Assembly (NCBI GenBank): GCA_964515915.1
Contig: CAZEXM010000054.1
Coordinates: 1 to 16,632 of the forward strand
Origin: JAHOYW01 sp964515915
GTDB taxonomy: Bacteria > Verrucomicrobiota > Lentisphaeria > Victivallales > Victivallaceae
DNA: 16,632 nucleotides
Direction: 5' to 3'
Under the pieces are notes generated by a model that was given only the letters and a program-made list of their open reading frames with translations, ran no database searches and was not told the origin of the DNA. The position numbers and the translations under genes were made by a program. Shown in pieces: positions 7,510 to 14,356 of the stretch (position 1 is its first letter; each line of letters begins with the position of its first letter).

Positions 7510-7583
7510 AGTCCCGTGGTGTAATGGTAGCACAAATGATTCTGGTTCATTTAGTCAGGGTTCGAATCCTTGCGGGACTGCCA
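7510..7583 (+). tRNA. tRNA-Gln, anticodon CTG
   Basis: A complete cloverleaf folds by eye. Acceptor AGTCCCG (7510-7516) pairs perfectly with CGGGACT (7573-7579). The discriminator is G7580, and CCA is encoded (7581-7583). The D stem is GTGT/GCAC with loop AATGGTA. The anticodon stem AATGA/TCATT is perfect, around loop TTCTGGT, giving anticodon CTG (7542-7544) for codon CAG. The T arm is CAGGG-TTCGAAT-CCTTG with one G-T pair. A T-rich stretch follows the CCA. It has its own promoter and lies 93 bp ahead of nrdR. Confidence 0.95.
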
Positions 7584-7676
7584 GTTTTATTTAAAATTTA
7601 TATACTTTCCCTTTTTTTTCGCTTTTGTTTTCAGCATCAGCCCTTATATTAGTTAAAAATCATTTGAAGGAAAAAC

Positions 7677-8123
7677 ATGCGCTGTCCTAAATGCAATTGT
7701 CAGGATGATAAGGTTGTAGATTCTCGATCCGTTCGCGAGGCTGCCGGTGTGCGCCGACGGCGCGAATGCCTGAATTGTCAACATCGCTTCACCACTTATG
7801 AAGGCATAATTCATGTTGAACTGAAAATCATCAAGAAAAACAATATTCGCGAAGATTTTGATAAAGACAAACTTCGTCGCGGTATCGACAACGCTTGCTA
7901 CAAGCGTCCCATAAATCCGGAAGCGATTGATCAGATGCTCGAGGATATTTACGGCTCCATTCAAGAAAAATACGACAAAGAAATTCCCAGTTCGGAAATC
8001 GGCAATTACGTTATGAACGCCCTTAAAAAAGTCGACCATGTCGCTTACGTGCGTTTCGCGTCGGTATATCGCAAATTCAAAGATGTTGACGAATTCATAG
8101 AGGAAATAAAAGCTTTAAAATAA
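7677..8123 (+). CDS. nrdR: Transcriptional repressor NrdR
   Basis: A 148-residue protein of normal NrdR length. It has an N-terminal zinc ribbon with Cys3, Cys6, Cys31 and Cys34 (RCPKC and ECLNC). The family block VVDSRSVREAAGVRRRREC and RFTTYE surrounds it. An ATP-cone domain spans about residues 46-136 (KKNNIREDFDKDKLRRGI to VDHVAYVRFASVYRKF). NrdR senses ATP/dATP through the cone and represses ribonucleotide reductase genes at NrdR boxes. AAGGA (7667-7671) is 5 bp before the ATG. No ribonucleotide reductase gene is in the window. The next gene starts 3 bp after the stop and carries another ATP-cone-like domain. Confidence 0.96.
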   Translation: MRCPKCNCQDDKVVDSRSVREAAGVRRRRECLNCQHRFTTYEGIIHVELKIIKKNNIREDFDKDKLRRGIDNACYKRPINPEAIDQMLEDIYGSIQEKYDKEIPSSEIGNYVMNALKKVDHVAYVRFASVYRKFKDVDEFIEEIKALK

Positions 8124-8126
8124 ATC

Positions 8127-9083
8127 ATGATAAAACTAGCGAATACTTCCATTATGTTGACAAATTCTGAGGGCATCACCAGTGCCTTTGACCCTGACCG
8201 CCTGCAAAGCAGAATTATCCGGAGTTTTCTCGCCGCCGGAATCAGCGAAAGCTATCTCGCGGACGATATCAGCCTCGCGGTGGAATTTTCGCTGCGCAAA
8301 AGCAAGCGGAAAGAAAAGCATTTCACTTTATCCGAAATCAACAATACCGTTGTTCAAATCCTGAGGGATACCGGCTTCCATGAAATAGCCGCGATCTACC
8401 TGGCTGACAACGCCTGCTCCAGAATGACCGTTGATCCCGAATTCAATACCATCAAAAAACTGCTTCAAAAACACCTGGGGGCAAAACTTGATTCGCTTGA
8501 TAATCTTTCCGGCAAAGTTGTTTCCGCGGCACAGCAGCTCAACATAAAAAATGCGGCGCCCGGCCTTTTTGTCGAACTGGCCAAACATTACGAAAGCGAA
8601 GAATTCGCCGGCGAAGACATTGAACCGGTCGCTCTGGATTCCTGGGAACAGGACAATCGCTGGCTGGTGTCGGCGAAAACCCTGGAACAGGGGCTGGCGG
8701 TTTCCGCGCGCGGCCTGATTGATGCCAAAGTCATCCGTTTAATCGGGGTCAGCAGCATGTTTCCTTCAATCCGGATATTTTTTATGATAAATGAGTTCTG
8801 CCGTTTTCACGGCCTTGCCGGGCCTTTGACTGAAATGGTTTTGATTCCCTACTTATTTTCGGCGGGAAAGGCTATTGACAACTGTATCAGCACTACCGGG
8901 CGTTTAGCTGCCGAAGCCGGACGGGAGGATTTGCCGATATTCCTGACCATTCCGGATATGTCGAGTTTCGCGGCACAAATGCTCGACGCGTCATGGCCCG
9001 AAGTTGAAAAGGATTGCCGTGAAATGGTCATGCCGCTGTGCAATTCGCTCTCGCGTCCCCTGTTCAAGCTGAAGCTCGCTTAA
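8127..9083 (+). CDS. Uncharacterised protein with N-terminal ATP-cone-like domain
   Basis: A 318-residue protein in an apparent operon with nrdR (3-bp gap). Residues about 9-98 follow the ATP-cone pattern: a short strand with a Gly (LTNSEGITSAF), DPDRLQSRIIRSF, then SEINNTVVQILRDTGFHEIAAIYLADN. The family's basic nucleotide-contact residues are only partly kept (RLQSRI against the usual KLRRGI). The remaining two thirds is a mixed alpha/beta region I do not recognise; no transmembrane helix or radical/ribonucleotide reductase active-site motif is evident. No good Shine-Dalgarno sits directly before the ATG, suggesting reinitiation after nrdR. Possible roles are a nucleotide-sensing partner of NrdR or a diverged relic of a reductase N-terminus. 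Function is unknown. Confidence 0.7.
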   Translation: MIKLANTSIMLTNSEGITSAFDPDRLQSRIIRSFLAAGISESYLADDISLAVEFSLRKSKRKEKHFTLSEINNTVVQILRDTGFHEIAAIYLADNACSRMTVDPEFNTIKKLLQKHLGAKLDSLDNLSGKVVSAAQQLNIKNAAPGLFVELAKHYESEEFAGEDIEPVALDSWEQDNRWLVSAKTLEQGLAVSARGLIDAKVIRLIGVSSMFPSIRIFFMINEFCRFHGLAGPLTEMVLIPYLFSAGKAIDNCISTTGRLAAEAGREDLPIFLTIPDMSSFAAQMLDASWPEVEKDCREMVMPLCNSLSRPLFKLKLA

Positions 9084-9125
9084 ACTAAAGTTTTGAACTT
9101 AAGCGGTTTTGATAATCGTTGTTTG

Positions 9126-9251
9126 TTGAGGGGCGCTTCGCCCCTCAAACTCCCCCCGCGCCTTATGCAGGCGGCAGCAGGCGCAAGCGCCTGCACCATA
9201 TATGTTTTTTTGCTTTTTCCGCTCGGGCTCCGCCCGCTTGAATAAGCAAAA
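9126..9251. repeat. Cluster of GC-rich palindromes
   Basis: Three separate hairpins lie in a non-coding gap. First, TTGAGGGGCG/CGCCCCTCAA (9126-9135/9139-9148) has loop CTT. Second, GCAGGCG/CGCCTGC (9177-9183/9188-9194) has loop CAAG. Third, CGGGC/GCCCG (9224-9228/9232-9236) is enclosed by TTTTGCTT/AAGCAAAA (9208-9215/9244-9251). The gap between the plus-strand 318-residue gene and the minus-strand membrane protein is convergent, so they may act as transcript-end structures. They look like REP/BIME-type intergenic repeats; copy number cannot be judged here. Confidence 0.6.
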
Positions 9252-9312
9252 GATATGCACGCTTTTTCTTAGCCGGGAGCGCTGAACGCCAGTTCGGCAT
9301 TCTTTAAAAAAA

Positions 9313-9344
9313 CTGATAACTGACAGCTGATAACTGATAACTGA
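9313..9344. repeat. Short tandem repeats of CTGATAA
   Basis: CTGATAA occurs at 9313, 9327 and 9334, with the variant CTGACAG between the first two and CTGA at the end. The stretch sits directly before the stop of the minus-strand membrane gene. It is an imperfect 7-bp tandem array of the kind common in intergenic DNA. No function can be read from it. Confidence 0.6.
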
Positions 9345-9346
9345 AA

Positions 9347-9730
9347 TTAATGCACCATCCAAAACTGCAGTAGGAGCATGATTCCGCTGATGTAGGCCGG
9401 AGCTGCGAAAATTACTGCGGCTACCCGCGCGAACTCCATTTCATTTTTTTTGTGTTTAAATCCGGGAGGACAAATCAATTCATCTTTTCCCCATACCGTC
9501 ATGTAAATATCCGTTATGACCAGCGGAATAATCAACAGGCAAAACCAGATATTTATACTGTCCGCCCAGCCGGGCGTGAAATAAATAAGTATTACCGCCG
9601 TCAAATAAGAAGCTGTAAAAATCTCGTATATTAACAGGAAAATTTTAGTTTTCGCGCGAACCCACAAAACACTGTTAATCAAAACACTAATAAAAAACAC
9701 CAACACATATGCATACATAAAATAACGCAT
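9347..9730 (-). CDS. Small four-helix membrane protein downstream of the kinase
   Basis: About 127 residues from the ATG at 9730; an in-frame GTG at 9736 would add two residues. I prefer the ATG because GGGG lies about 5 bp ahead of it. Four hydrophobic helices are visible, roughly residues 3-22, 30-51, 60-80 and 102-124. A polar loop (GKDELICPPGFKHKKNE) sits between helices 3 and 4. No family is recognised. The gene starts about 22 bp after the kinase stop on the same strand, so the two are probably cotranscribed. The kinase has no membrane segment of its own; a membrane partner role is possible but only positional. Confidence 0.65.
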   Translation of the reverse strand: MRYFMYAYVLVFFISVLINSVLWVRAKTKIFLLIYEIFTASYLTAVILIYFTPGWADSINIWFCLLIIPLVITDIYMTVWGKDELICPPGFKHKKNEMEFARVAAVIFAAPAYISGIMLLLQFWMVH

Positions 9731-9752
9731 GAACACCCCGTTCAGCTAAACC

Positions 9753-10907
9753 CTACTTGTTCTTAATCAAGCCCGATGAGAGCAATTCCTCGTCCGACAT
9801 AAGACGGGTTTTTGCTAACTTTTCCGATTCCGTCCCGGATTTATACAGCTTCTGCATTTTGTCCAGGCCCAGGTTTTCTTTTGCTGAAACGCTTCCAGGT
9901 CTCGGTATCCGTACAGTGCGCAACACATCATTATCCTGTGCCGCAAAGCTCTTTTCGTAAGCTTCCAACGGCTCCGGTTTATCCGTGAAGAGCGCGGGCA
10001 TTTCGCGCCGCATATATTTAGCCAGAGTTACGGTTGTCGGCCCGTAAGCATTCCGCGAAATATGCTGTTCAAGTTTTTTTGCCACTTTCGCGCTGCTGCG
10101 ATAACGTTCATCCGGCTCAGTAGCCAACATGCGACGCAAAATCACCAGCAGTTCTTTGTTCAAATTCACCGGCAAAAGCTCCCAGTCAATGTAATTATTT
10201 CGCGCCTGTGATAAAATTTCCCGCGGACTTACATTCAAATGACGACAGGTTTTACCTCCACTGAGCATATAAAATAAAACTACCCCCAATGAATAAATGT
10301 CTGAATGAAAATCCAATTTCTTTTTATTCACCTGCTCAGGCGACATGAAAGGAAGTTTCCCCGAAACAGACCTGCGCTCTTTTACCGTAACCGCCCGCGC
10401 CACCCCGAAATCCGTTAATTTAACTCCGCCTTCCGTATTTAACAAAATATTGTGCGGACAGACATCGCAATGAACAATATTTAAATGTTTTCCGTCATGA
10501 CTGTAACGGCTGTGAGCATACGCTAAGGCTCGCGCGACATTCGCCGCAATAAAAACTGCCAGTTTAACCGGCAGTTTTGTTTTGGACATACTGTGGAATT
10601 CCATAAAATCATACAAGCTAATCCCGTCGACGTACTCCAGAACAAAATAATACTCGTCCATATACTTATCCAACTGATAAATCTGGACAATGTTTTCGTG
10701 AACCAGGTCGGCGACCAGTTTAGCTTCGTCAATAAAACGCTCAATGAACCTTTTATTTTTGGAATAACAGTTTAAAAGCATCTTTATCGCAACCAGCTTT
10801 TCGAAACCGTTTACGCCTTTTTTCAAGGCTCTGGAAATCGTTCCCATACCGCCTTCGGCAATAGTATCCAATATTTCATACTCAACATGGCCAATTATCT
10901 TTTTCAT
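9753..10907 (-). CDS. Hanks-type Ser/Thr protein kinase, soluble, non-RD
   Basis: A 384-residue protein with a complete kinase domain at about residues 8-283. The glycine loop is AEGGMGTI (17-24), the ATP-binding Lys is VAIK (39-42), and the helix-C Glu is in DEAKL. The catalytic loop is HCDVCPHN (146-153), with Asp148 and Asn153 kept. DFG is at 166-168, the activation segment runs to MSPEQ (188-192), and DIYSLGV follows. Arg of HRD is Cys, and Lys of the usual DLKPxN is Cys. The second change parallels the HRDVSPxN form of myxobacterial-type kinases. The C-terminal 100 residues are basic, Pro/Ser-containing and low in hydrophobicity, with no transmembrane helix or PASTA domain. GAGGAG precedes the ATG. 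A PP2C phosphatase lies 2.5 kb away beyond the EF-G-like gene. Confidence 0.92.
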   Translation of the reverse strand: MKKIIGHVEYEILDTIAEGGMGTISRALKKGVNGFEKLVAIKMLLNCYSKNKRFIERFIDEAKLVADLVHENIVQIYQLDKYMDEYYFVLEYVDGISLYDFMEFHSMSKTKLPVKLAVFIAANVARALAYAHSRYSHDGKHLNIVHCDVCPHNILLNTEGGVKLTDFGVARAVTVKERRSVSGKLPFMSPEQVNKKKLDFHSDIYSLGVVLFYMLSGGKTCRHLNVSPREILSQARNNYIDWELLPVNLNKELLVILRRMLATEPDERYRSSAKVAKKLEQHISRNAYGPTTVTLAKYMRREMPALFTDKPEPLEAYEKSFAAQDNDVLRTVRIPRPGSVSAKENLGLDKMQKLYKSGTESEKLAKTRLMSDEELLSSGLIKNK

Positions 10908-11029
10908 TTATTCTCTCCTCAGGACAAACAACTGCCTCTATAAGAATAAATATACTGTCAATAATCTGAAAATAGTAACATATAGGCGTTTTTTTTTGAT
11001 TTTGAGGAGAAATTAAAAGTATCCTGACT

Positions 11030-11051
11030 GTGATTAATTTCCAATAATCAC
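11030..11051. repeat. Inverted repeat between kinase and EF-G-like gene
   Basis: GTGATTA (11030-11036) and TAATCAC (11045-11051) form a perfect 7-bp dyad with an 8-bp spacer. It lies between the EF-G-like terminator and the kinase start, in the region that must hold any separate kinase promoter. It could be an operator or a second hairpin of the terminator. Confidence 0.4.
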
Positions 11052-11057
11052 GGTGTC

Positions 11058-11089
11058 AAAAAAGTCCCGACCCGGAAATCAGGCTTTTT
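11058..11089 (-). terminator. Intrinsic terminator after the EF-G-like gene
   Basis: On the minus strand AAAAAGCCTGA pairs with TCGGG-A-CTTTTT, an 11-bp stem with one bulged A, one G-T pair and an 8-base loop, ending in a T run. It starts about 20 bp past the stop. Its presence suggests the kinase is transcribed separately or by readthrough. The plus-strand reading also ends in T-rich DNA but has no gene to serve. Confidence 0.6.
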
Positions 11090-11107
11090 ATTTTTCTACT
11101 TTTTATC

Positions 11108-13126
11108 TCAATCCTCGCCTTGTGCGGCTTGATGTTTGGCGATGATATCGCTGGCGATGTTCGATGGAACCTGCTCGTATTTCTCAAAATCCATCTTGAA
11201 AACGCCGCGGCCATGCGTCATGCTGCGCAGTTCAGTAGCGTATTTTGCCATTTCCGCCAACGGAACTTCCGCCTTTACGATCTGCATTCCCTCTTCCGAG
11301 CCCATACCTGAAATACGGCCGCGTTTATGATTCAAATCGCCGGTAACATCCCCCATATAATCATTCGGAACGGTGATTTGCACTTTCATAATAGGTTCAA
11401 GGATAACCGGTTTGGATTTACTCATCGCGTCGCGAAAAGCCATTCTGCCGGCGATTTTAAATGCCATTTCATTAGAGTCTACCGGATGGTGTTTGCCGTC
11501 GTAAACGGTTACTTTGATGTTTTCAACCAGACAGCCCACCAGTGGGCCGGCCTTTAAAGTACTGACAATTCCTTTTTCTATGGCCGGAATAAAGTTTTTC
11601 GGGATATTTCCGCCGACAACTTTATTCTGGAACTCGTAACCCTCCGGTGAAGGCTCGATGCGCAAAAATACTTCCGCGAACTGCCCGGCGCCGCCGGTTT
11701 GTTTCTTGTGCCGGTAATGGCCTTCTCCATTTATCGTGATAGTTTCACGATACGGAATTTTTGGAGTTTCAAGTTTTACCGTCACTTTGTATTGTTCTTT
11801 GAGCTTCTTGACAATCTGGGCAAGATGTTGGTCGCCCATGCCGGAAAGCACCATTTCGTGTGTTTCATTCTGGCGCGTCAGAGATACGGTAGGATCACTT
11901 TCGGACAACTTATGCAAACCTTGAGCTATTTTGTCTTCTTCACCGCTTTTGGCCGGGAAAATAGCATAAGACATGACCGGGTTGGGAAATTTTATCGGCG
12001 GCAGCGCTTTAGCGGAACTGTTGGCGCCCAGAGTATCGCCGATATGGGTGTTTTTGAGTTTTGCTATCGCGCCGATGCAGCCGGGGCCAAGTGAAGCCGT
12101 ATTCTTCTGGTTTTTACCGTTGAGCAGGAGAATTGATCCCAGGCGCTCTTTGGCGGAAGTGTTGACATTATAGCATTCACTGTCAGATTTCAGCTCCCCT
12201 GAAATAACTTTAAAGAAAGTCAGTTGGCCGATAAACGGGTCCACGACACATTTAAACACTTGCGCCAGCGGCGCGCCGGCGCCGGCAAGTTTCAACTCAC
12301 TCTCGTCAGCTAAAGTAACGGTCTTTTTGGTCAGGGGCCCGGGGAAAAGGTTATTAATGCTGTCCATGAGCTTGTCAACACCGATATCTTTCGCCGCGCT
12401 TGCCGCGTAAACCGGCACCAGGTCCCCGCTCATAATCGCGGTATATAAACCTGTGGCTATTTCCTCGTCAGTAAGTTCTTCGCCTTCCAGATATTTTTCC
12501 ATCAAAGCTTCGTCGGATTCAGCGATGGTATCCATAAGCATTTCTTTATATTTCGCGGCATCAGCAGTGAGTTCTTCCGGAACCTCTGTGTCTCTGAGAA
12601 CATTTACAACGGCGCTGAAAGCGTTTTCCTCGCCAACCGGCAGGGTAACCGGCACACATACGGTTTTACCGTAAGCGTCCTGCAATTGAGCCAGGACCGC
12701 TTTAAAGTCAGCGCGGTCCCGGTCTACACGGTTAATCAGGATAAATCGCGGTATATTCAAGCCGCGGGCGATTTTCCAGGCGCGGGTGGAACCGACCTGT
12801 AAACCATCAACCGCGTCAACAACCAGCAAAAGGCTGTCCGCGATGTTCATCGGGGCAATCATTTCGCCAATGAATTCGGCGTAACCGGGCGTGTCTACAA
12901 AAAATAAATGATTGCCTTTCCAGGTACAATTAAGAGGAGCCGAATAAATGCTGGCTTGTTTTTCCTGTTCTTCCGGCGTATAATCGGATACGCTGGTTTT
13001 CTGGTCGACACTGCCGGGACGGTCAACGGCGCCGGCCTTAAAAAGCATTAAGTCGCAAAGGGATGTTTTACCGCATCCACTGTGTCCAGCGACAACAAAA
13101 TTTCTAGTTGCACTTACTTTTTCCAT
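11108..13126 (-). CDS. EF-G-like translational GTPase (FusA2/PRK12740 type)
   Basis: A 672-residue protein with the five-domain layout of elongation factor G, slightly shorter than canonical EF-G. G1 is GHSGCGKT (14-21), G3 is DTPGYAEF (78-85) and G4 is NRVD (132-135). Domains II-V follow (for example GEGHYRHKKQTGGAGQFAEV at the start of domain IV). It is not the housekeeping FusA. The switch-I RGIT motif reads KQAS, DTPGH has Tyr in place of the catalytic His, and NKxD has Arg in place of Lys. DTPGY is, as I recall, typical of the EF-G-like group. Such proteins are usually assigned an accessory or unknown role in ribosome function. AAGGAG is 5-6 bp ahead of the ATG. It lies between a Ser/Thr kinase and a divergent PP2C phosphatase. 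Confidence 0.9.
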   Translation of the reverse strand: MEKVSATRNFVVAGHSGCGKTSLCDLMLFKAGAVDRPGSVDQKTSVSDYTPEEQEKQASIYSAPLNCTWKGNHLFFVDTPGYAEFIGEMIAPMNIADSLLLVVDAVDGLQVGSTRAWKIARGLNIPRFILINRVDRDRADFKAVLAQLQDAYGKTVCVPVTLPVGEENAFSAVVNVLRDTEVPEELTADAAKYKEMLMDTIAESDEALMEKYLEGEELTDEEIATGLYTAIMSGDLVPVYAASAAKDIGVDKLMDSINNLFPGPLTKKTVTLADESELKLAGAGAPLAQVFKCVVDPFIGQLTFFKVISGELKSDSECYNVNTSAKERLGSILLLNGKNQKNTASLGPGCIGAIAKLKNTHIGDTLGANSSAKALPPIKFPNPVMSYAIFPAKSGEEDKIAQGLHKLSESDPTVSLTRQNETHEMVLSGMGDQHLAQIVKKLKEQYKVTVKLETPKIPYRETITINGEGHYRHKKQTGGAGQFAEVFLRIEPSPEGYEFQNKVVGGNIPKNFIPAIEKGIVSTLKAGPLVGCLVENIKVTVYDGKHHPVDSNEMAFKIAGRMAFRDAMSKSKPVILEPIMKVQITVPNDYMGDVTGDLNHKRGRISGMGSEEGMQIVKAEVPLAEMAKYATELRSMTHGRGVFKMDFEKYEQVPSNIASDIIAKHQAAQGED

Positions 13127-13207
13127 AGCAGCTCCTTTTTACTTAGGAATTTAAAGAATTTTAAAGAGTCTCAAAAAAAAATAAACCGCTTAATTTTATA
13201 TAATACC

Positions 13208-13236
13208 TTGACAAAGCAGTAAATGTATACTAAAAT
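13208..13236 (+). promoter_or_regulatory. Strong sigma70-like promoter for the PP2C gene
   Basis: A perfect TTGACA (13208-13213) and TAAAAT (13231-13236) are spaced exactly 17 bp apart. Transcription would give a leader of about 115 nt. The leader holds a hairpin of TAGAAAATC (13249-13257) against GATTTTTCTA (13272-13281), 9 bp with one bulge. This divergent gap (13127-13358) also has to hold the EF-G-like promoter on the other strand, for which I see no clear match. Confidence 0.7.
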
Positions 13237-13358
13237 AGCAGACCTTCGTAGAAAATCAAAAATTTAAATAAGATTTTTCTATCATATTCAAAATATGCAT
13301 TGCTTTGTCGTTGCAAGGCTCTTATTTTAGCGATATCTTTAAATAATCGAGTAGCAAT

Positions 13359-14135
13359 ATGGATAAATTAAAGACAAAAAAACAGGCTTGTGTGTCTCAT
13401 TTAACCTTTTCCGGCGAAACGCATGTCGGTTTGGTCAGAGACGCGAACGAAGACTGTTTCTGCTATATCGATTATCATGAAGAATTGAACTCCGTCGCGG
13501 TAATAGCCGACGGTATCGGCGGACATCAGAATGGAGAAGTCGCCAGTTCATTATGCTGTCGCCAGTTTGTCGCAAGCTGGAAGTACCTTAATGTCGGCAA
13601 TTATTTGTCGCTGCAAAAAATCAAAGCTTTCCTGAGATACGAAATTCGTTCAGTAAATAAAGATATTTTCACCCAGAATAAACGTAAAAACTTTGCCTGT
13701 CCGATGGGGACGACCGTTGTCGCGGCAGTTTTTACGCCGAATCATGTTATTGTGGGACACGCCGGCGACAGTCGTTTGTATGTTTTCTCCAACGACAAAC
13801 TGAAACAGTTGACCGAAGACCACAGCCTTGTCGCCGCCCTGGTCAAGAAAGGCACAATTACCAGTGAAGAAGCTAAAGAGCATCCTTTTGCGCACATTAT
13901 TTCCAAATCCATAGGGCCGAATGCCAACGTGGAACCAATGATAAACGTTTATCCCAAATCTGTCGGCGCCCGCTACATGCTGTGTTCGGATGGTTTGTCT
14001 ATGCATGTTAAGCAACGACGGATCAAAGCAATTCTCGCAAAGAGTACTACTCCAAAGAACGCCGTAGACGCCTTGATGAAAGAAGCTTTAATTAACGGCG
14101 GGGAAGATAATATAACCATTATCTGTGTGTTTTAG
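13359..14135 (+). CDS. PP2C-family Ser/Thr protein phosphatase
   Basis: A 258-residue, single-domain PPM/PP2C phosphatase like bacterial Stp/PrpC. All signature blocks are present: VGLVRDANED (23-32), VIADGIGGH (48-56), GTTVVAAVF, VGHAGDSRLYV, LTEDHSLV, YMLCSDGLS and DNITII near the C-terminus. The metal-binding aspartates of DGxGG, SDG and DN are kept, so it should be an active Mn/Mg-dependent enzyme. No signal peptide or membrane helix, so it is cytosolic. The Shine-Dalgarno is weak (GAG about 8 bp ahead of the ATG), in contrast to the strong promoter. It is divergent from the EF-G-like gene and is the natural antagonist of the kinase at 9753-10907. Confidence 0.93.
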   Translation: MDKLKTKKQACVSHLTFSGETHVGLVRDANEDCFCYIDYHEELNSVAVIADGIGGHQNGEVASSLCCRQFVASWKYLNVGNYLSLQKIKAFLRYEIRSVNKDIFTQNKRKNFACPMGTTVVAAVFTPNHVIVGHAGDSRLYVFSNDKLKQLTEDHSLVAALVKKGTITSEEAKEHPFAHIISKSIGPNANVEPMINVYPKSVGARYMLCSDGLSMHVKQRRIKAILAKSTTPKNAVDALMKEALINGGEDNITIICVF

Positions 14136-14286
14136 TGGAAGCTTAACTCAGGGGGATAAGCGCGGAAACTTGTTTCCTGCAGGGCATATGCGTCAACTTA
14201 AGCAATATCCATTATTTAAAATGATATGGATTTATGACAAAAGCATGAAGCATGTCAAGCTTTTTCTTTTTTTGAATATTTAATTC
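14136..14286. other. Non-coding gap after the PP2C gene, small palindromes only
   Basis: No gene is supported. GGAAAC/GTTTCC (14164-14169/14172-14177) and an imperfect ATCCAT/ATGGAT pairing near 14206-14232 are present. TGACA and TGTCA around 14235-14258, followed by a T-rich run, could be a weak terminator for the phosphatase gene, but the stem is only 5 bp with a long loop. Confidence 0.35.
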
Positions 14287-14344
14287 AATGTAGCACAAGC
14301 GGGACGCTTGTGAATATTCTCAAGCGGGACGCTTGAGTTACATT
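14287..14344. repeat. Composite repeat of two identical palindromes within an outer inverted repeat
   Basis: CAAGCGGGACGCTTG occurs twice (14296-14310 and 14321-14335). Each is extended by different compensating bases: CA/TG around the first and CT/AG around the second, giving two 8-bp stems with GGA loops. AATGTA (14287-14292) and TACATT (14339-14344) enclose the pair. The pattern is that of a BIME/REP doublet. It lies in a convergent gap between the PP2C gene and the minus-strand membrane protein gene. Confidence 0.65.
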
Positions 14345-14356
14345 ATACACTTTTCT

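Noticed and set aside
7509..7580. Extra acceptor pair C7509-G7580, as in tRNA-His
   Set aside because: tRNA-His has an added G pairing with C73 and a GTG anticodon. Here the anticodon is CTG and using G7580 as discriminator leaves a correct encoded CCA.
9126..9148. 10-bp GC-rich hairpin as intrinsic terminator of the nrdR operon
   Set aside because: Ideal stem, but followed by A and C residues instead of a T run on the plus strand; kept as a repeat.
9099..9362. 87-codon minus-strand frame over the palindrome cluster
   Set aside because: Its translation derives from hairpins and tandem repeats (for example SVISYQLSVISFF from the CTGATAA units), not from a protein family.
11699..12094. 131-codon plus-strand frame antisense to the EF-G-like gene
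   Set aside because: Shadow of a conserved gene; aromatic-rich translation typical of reverse-complement coding DNA.
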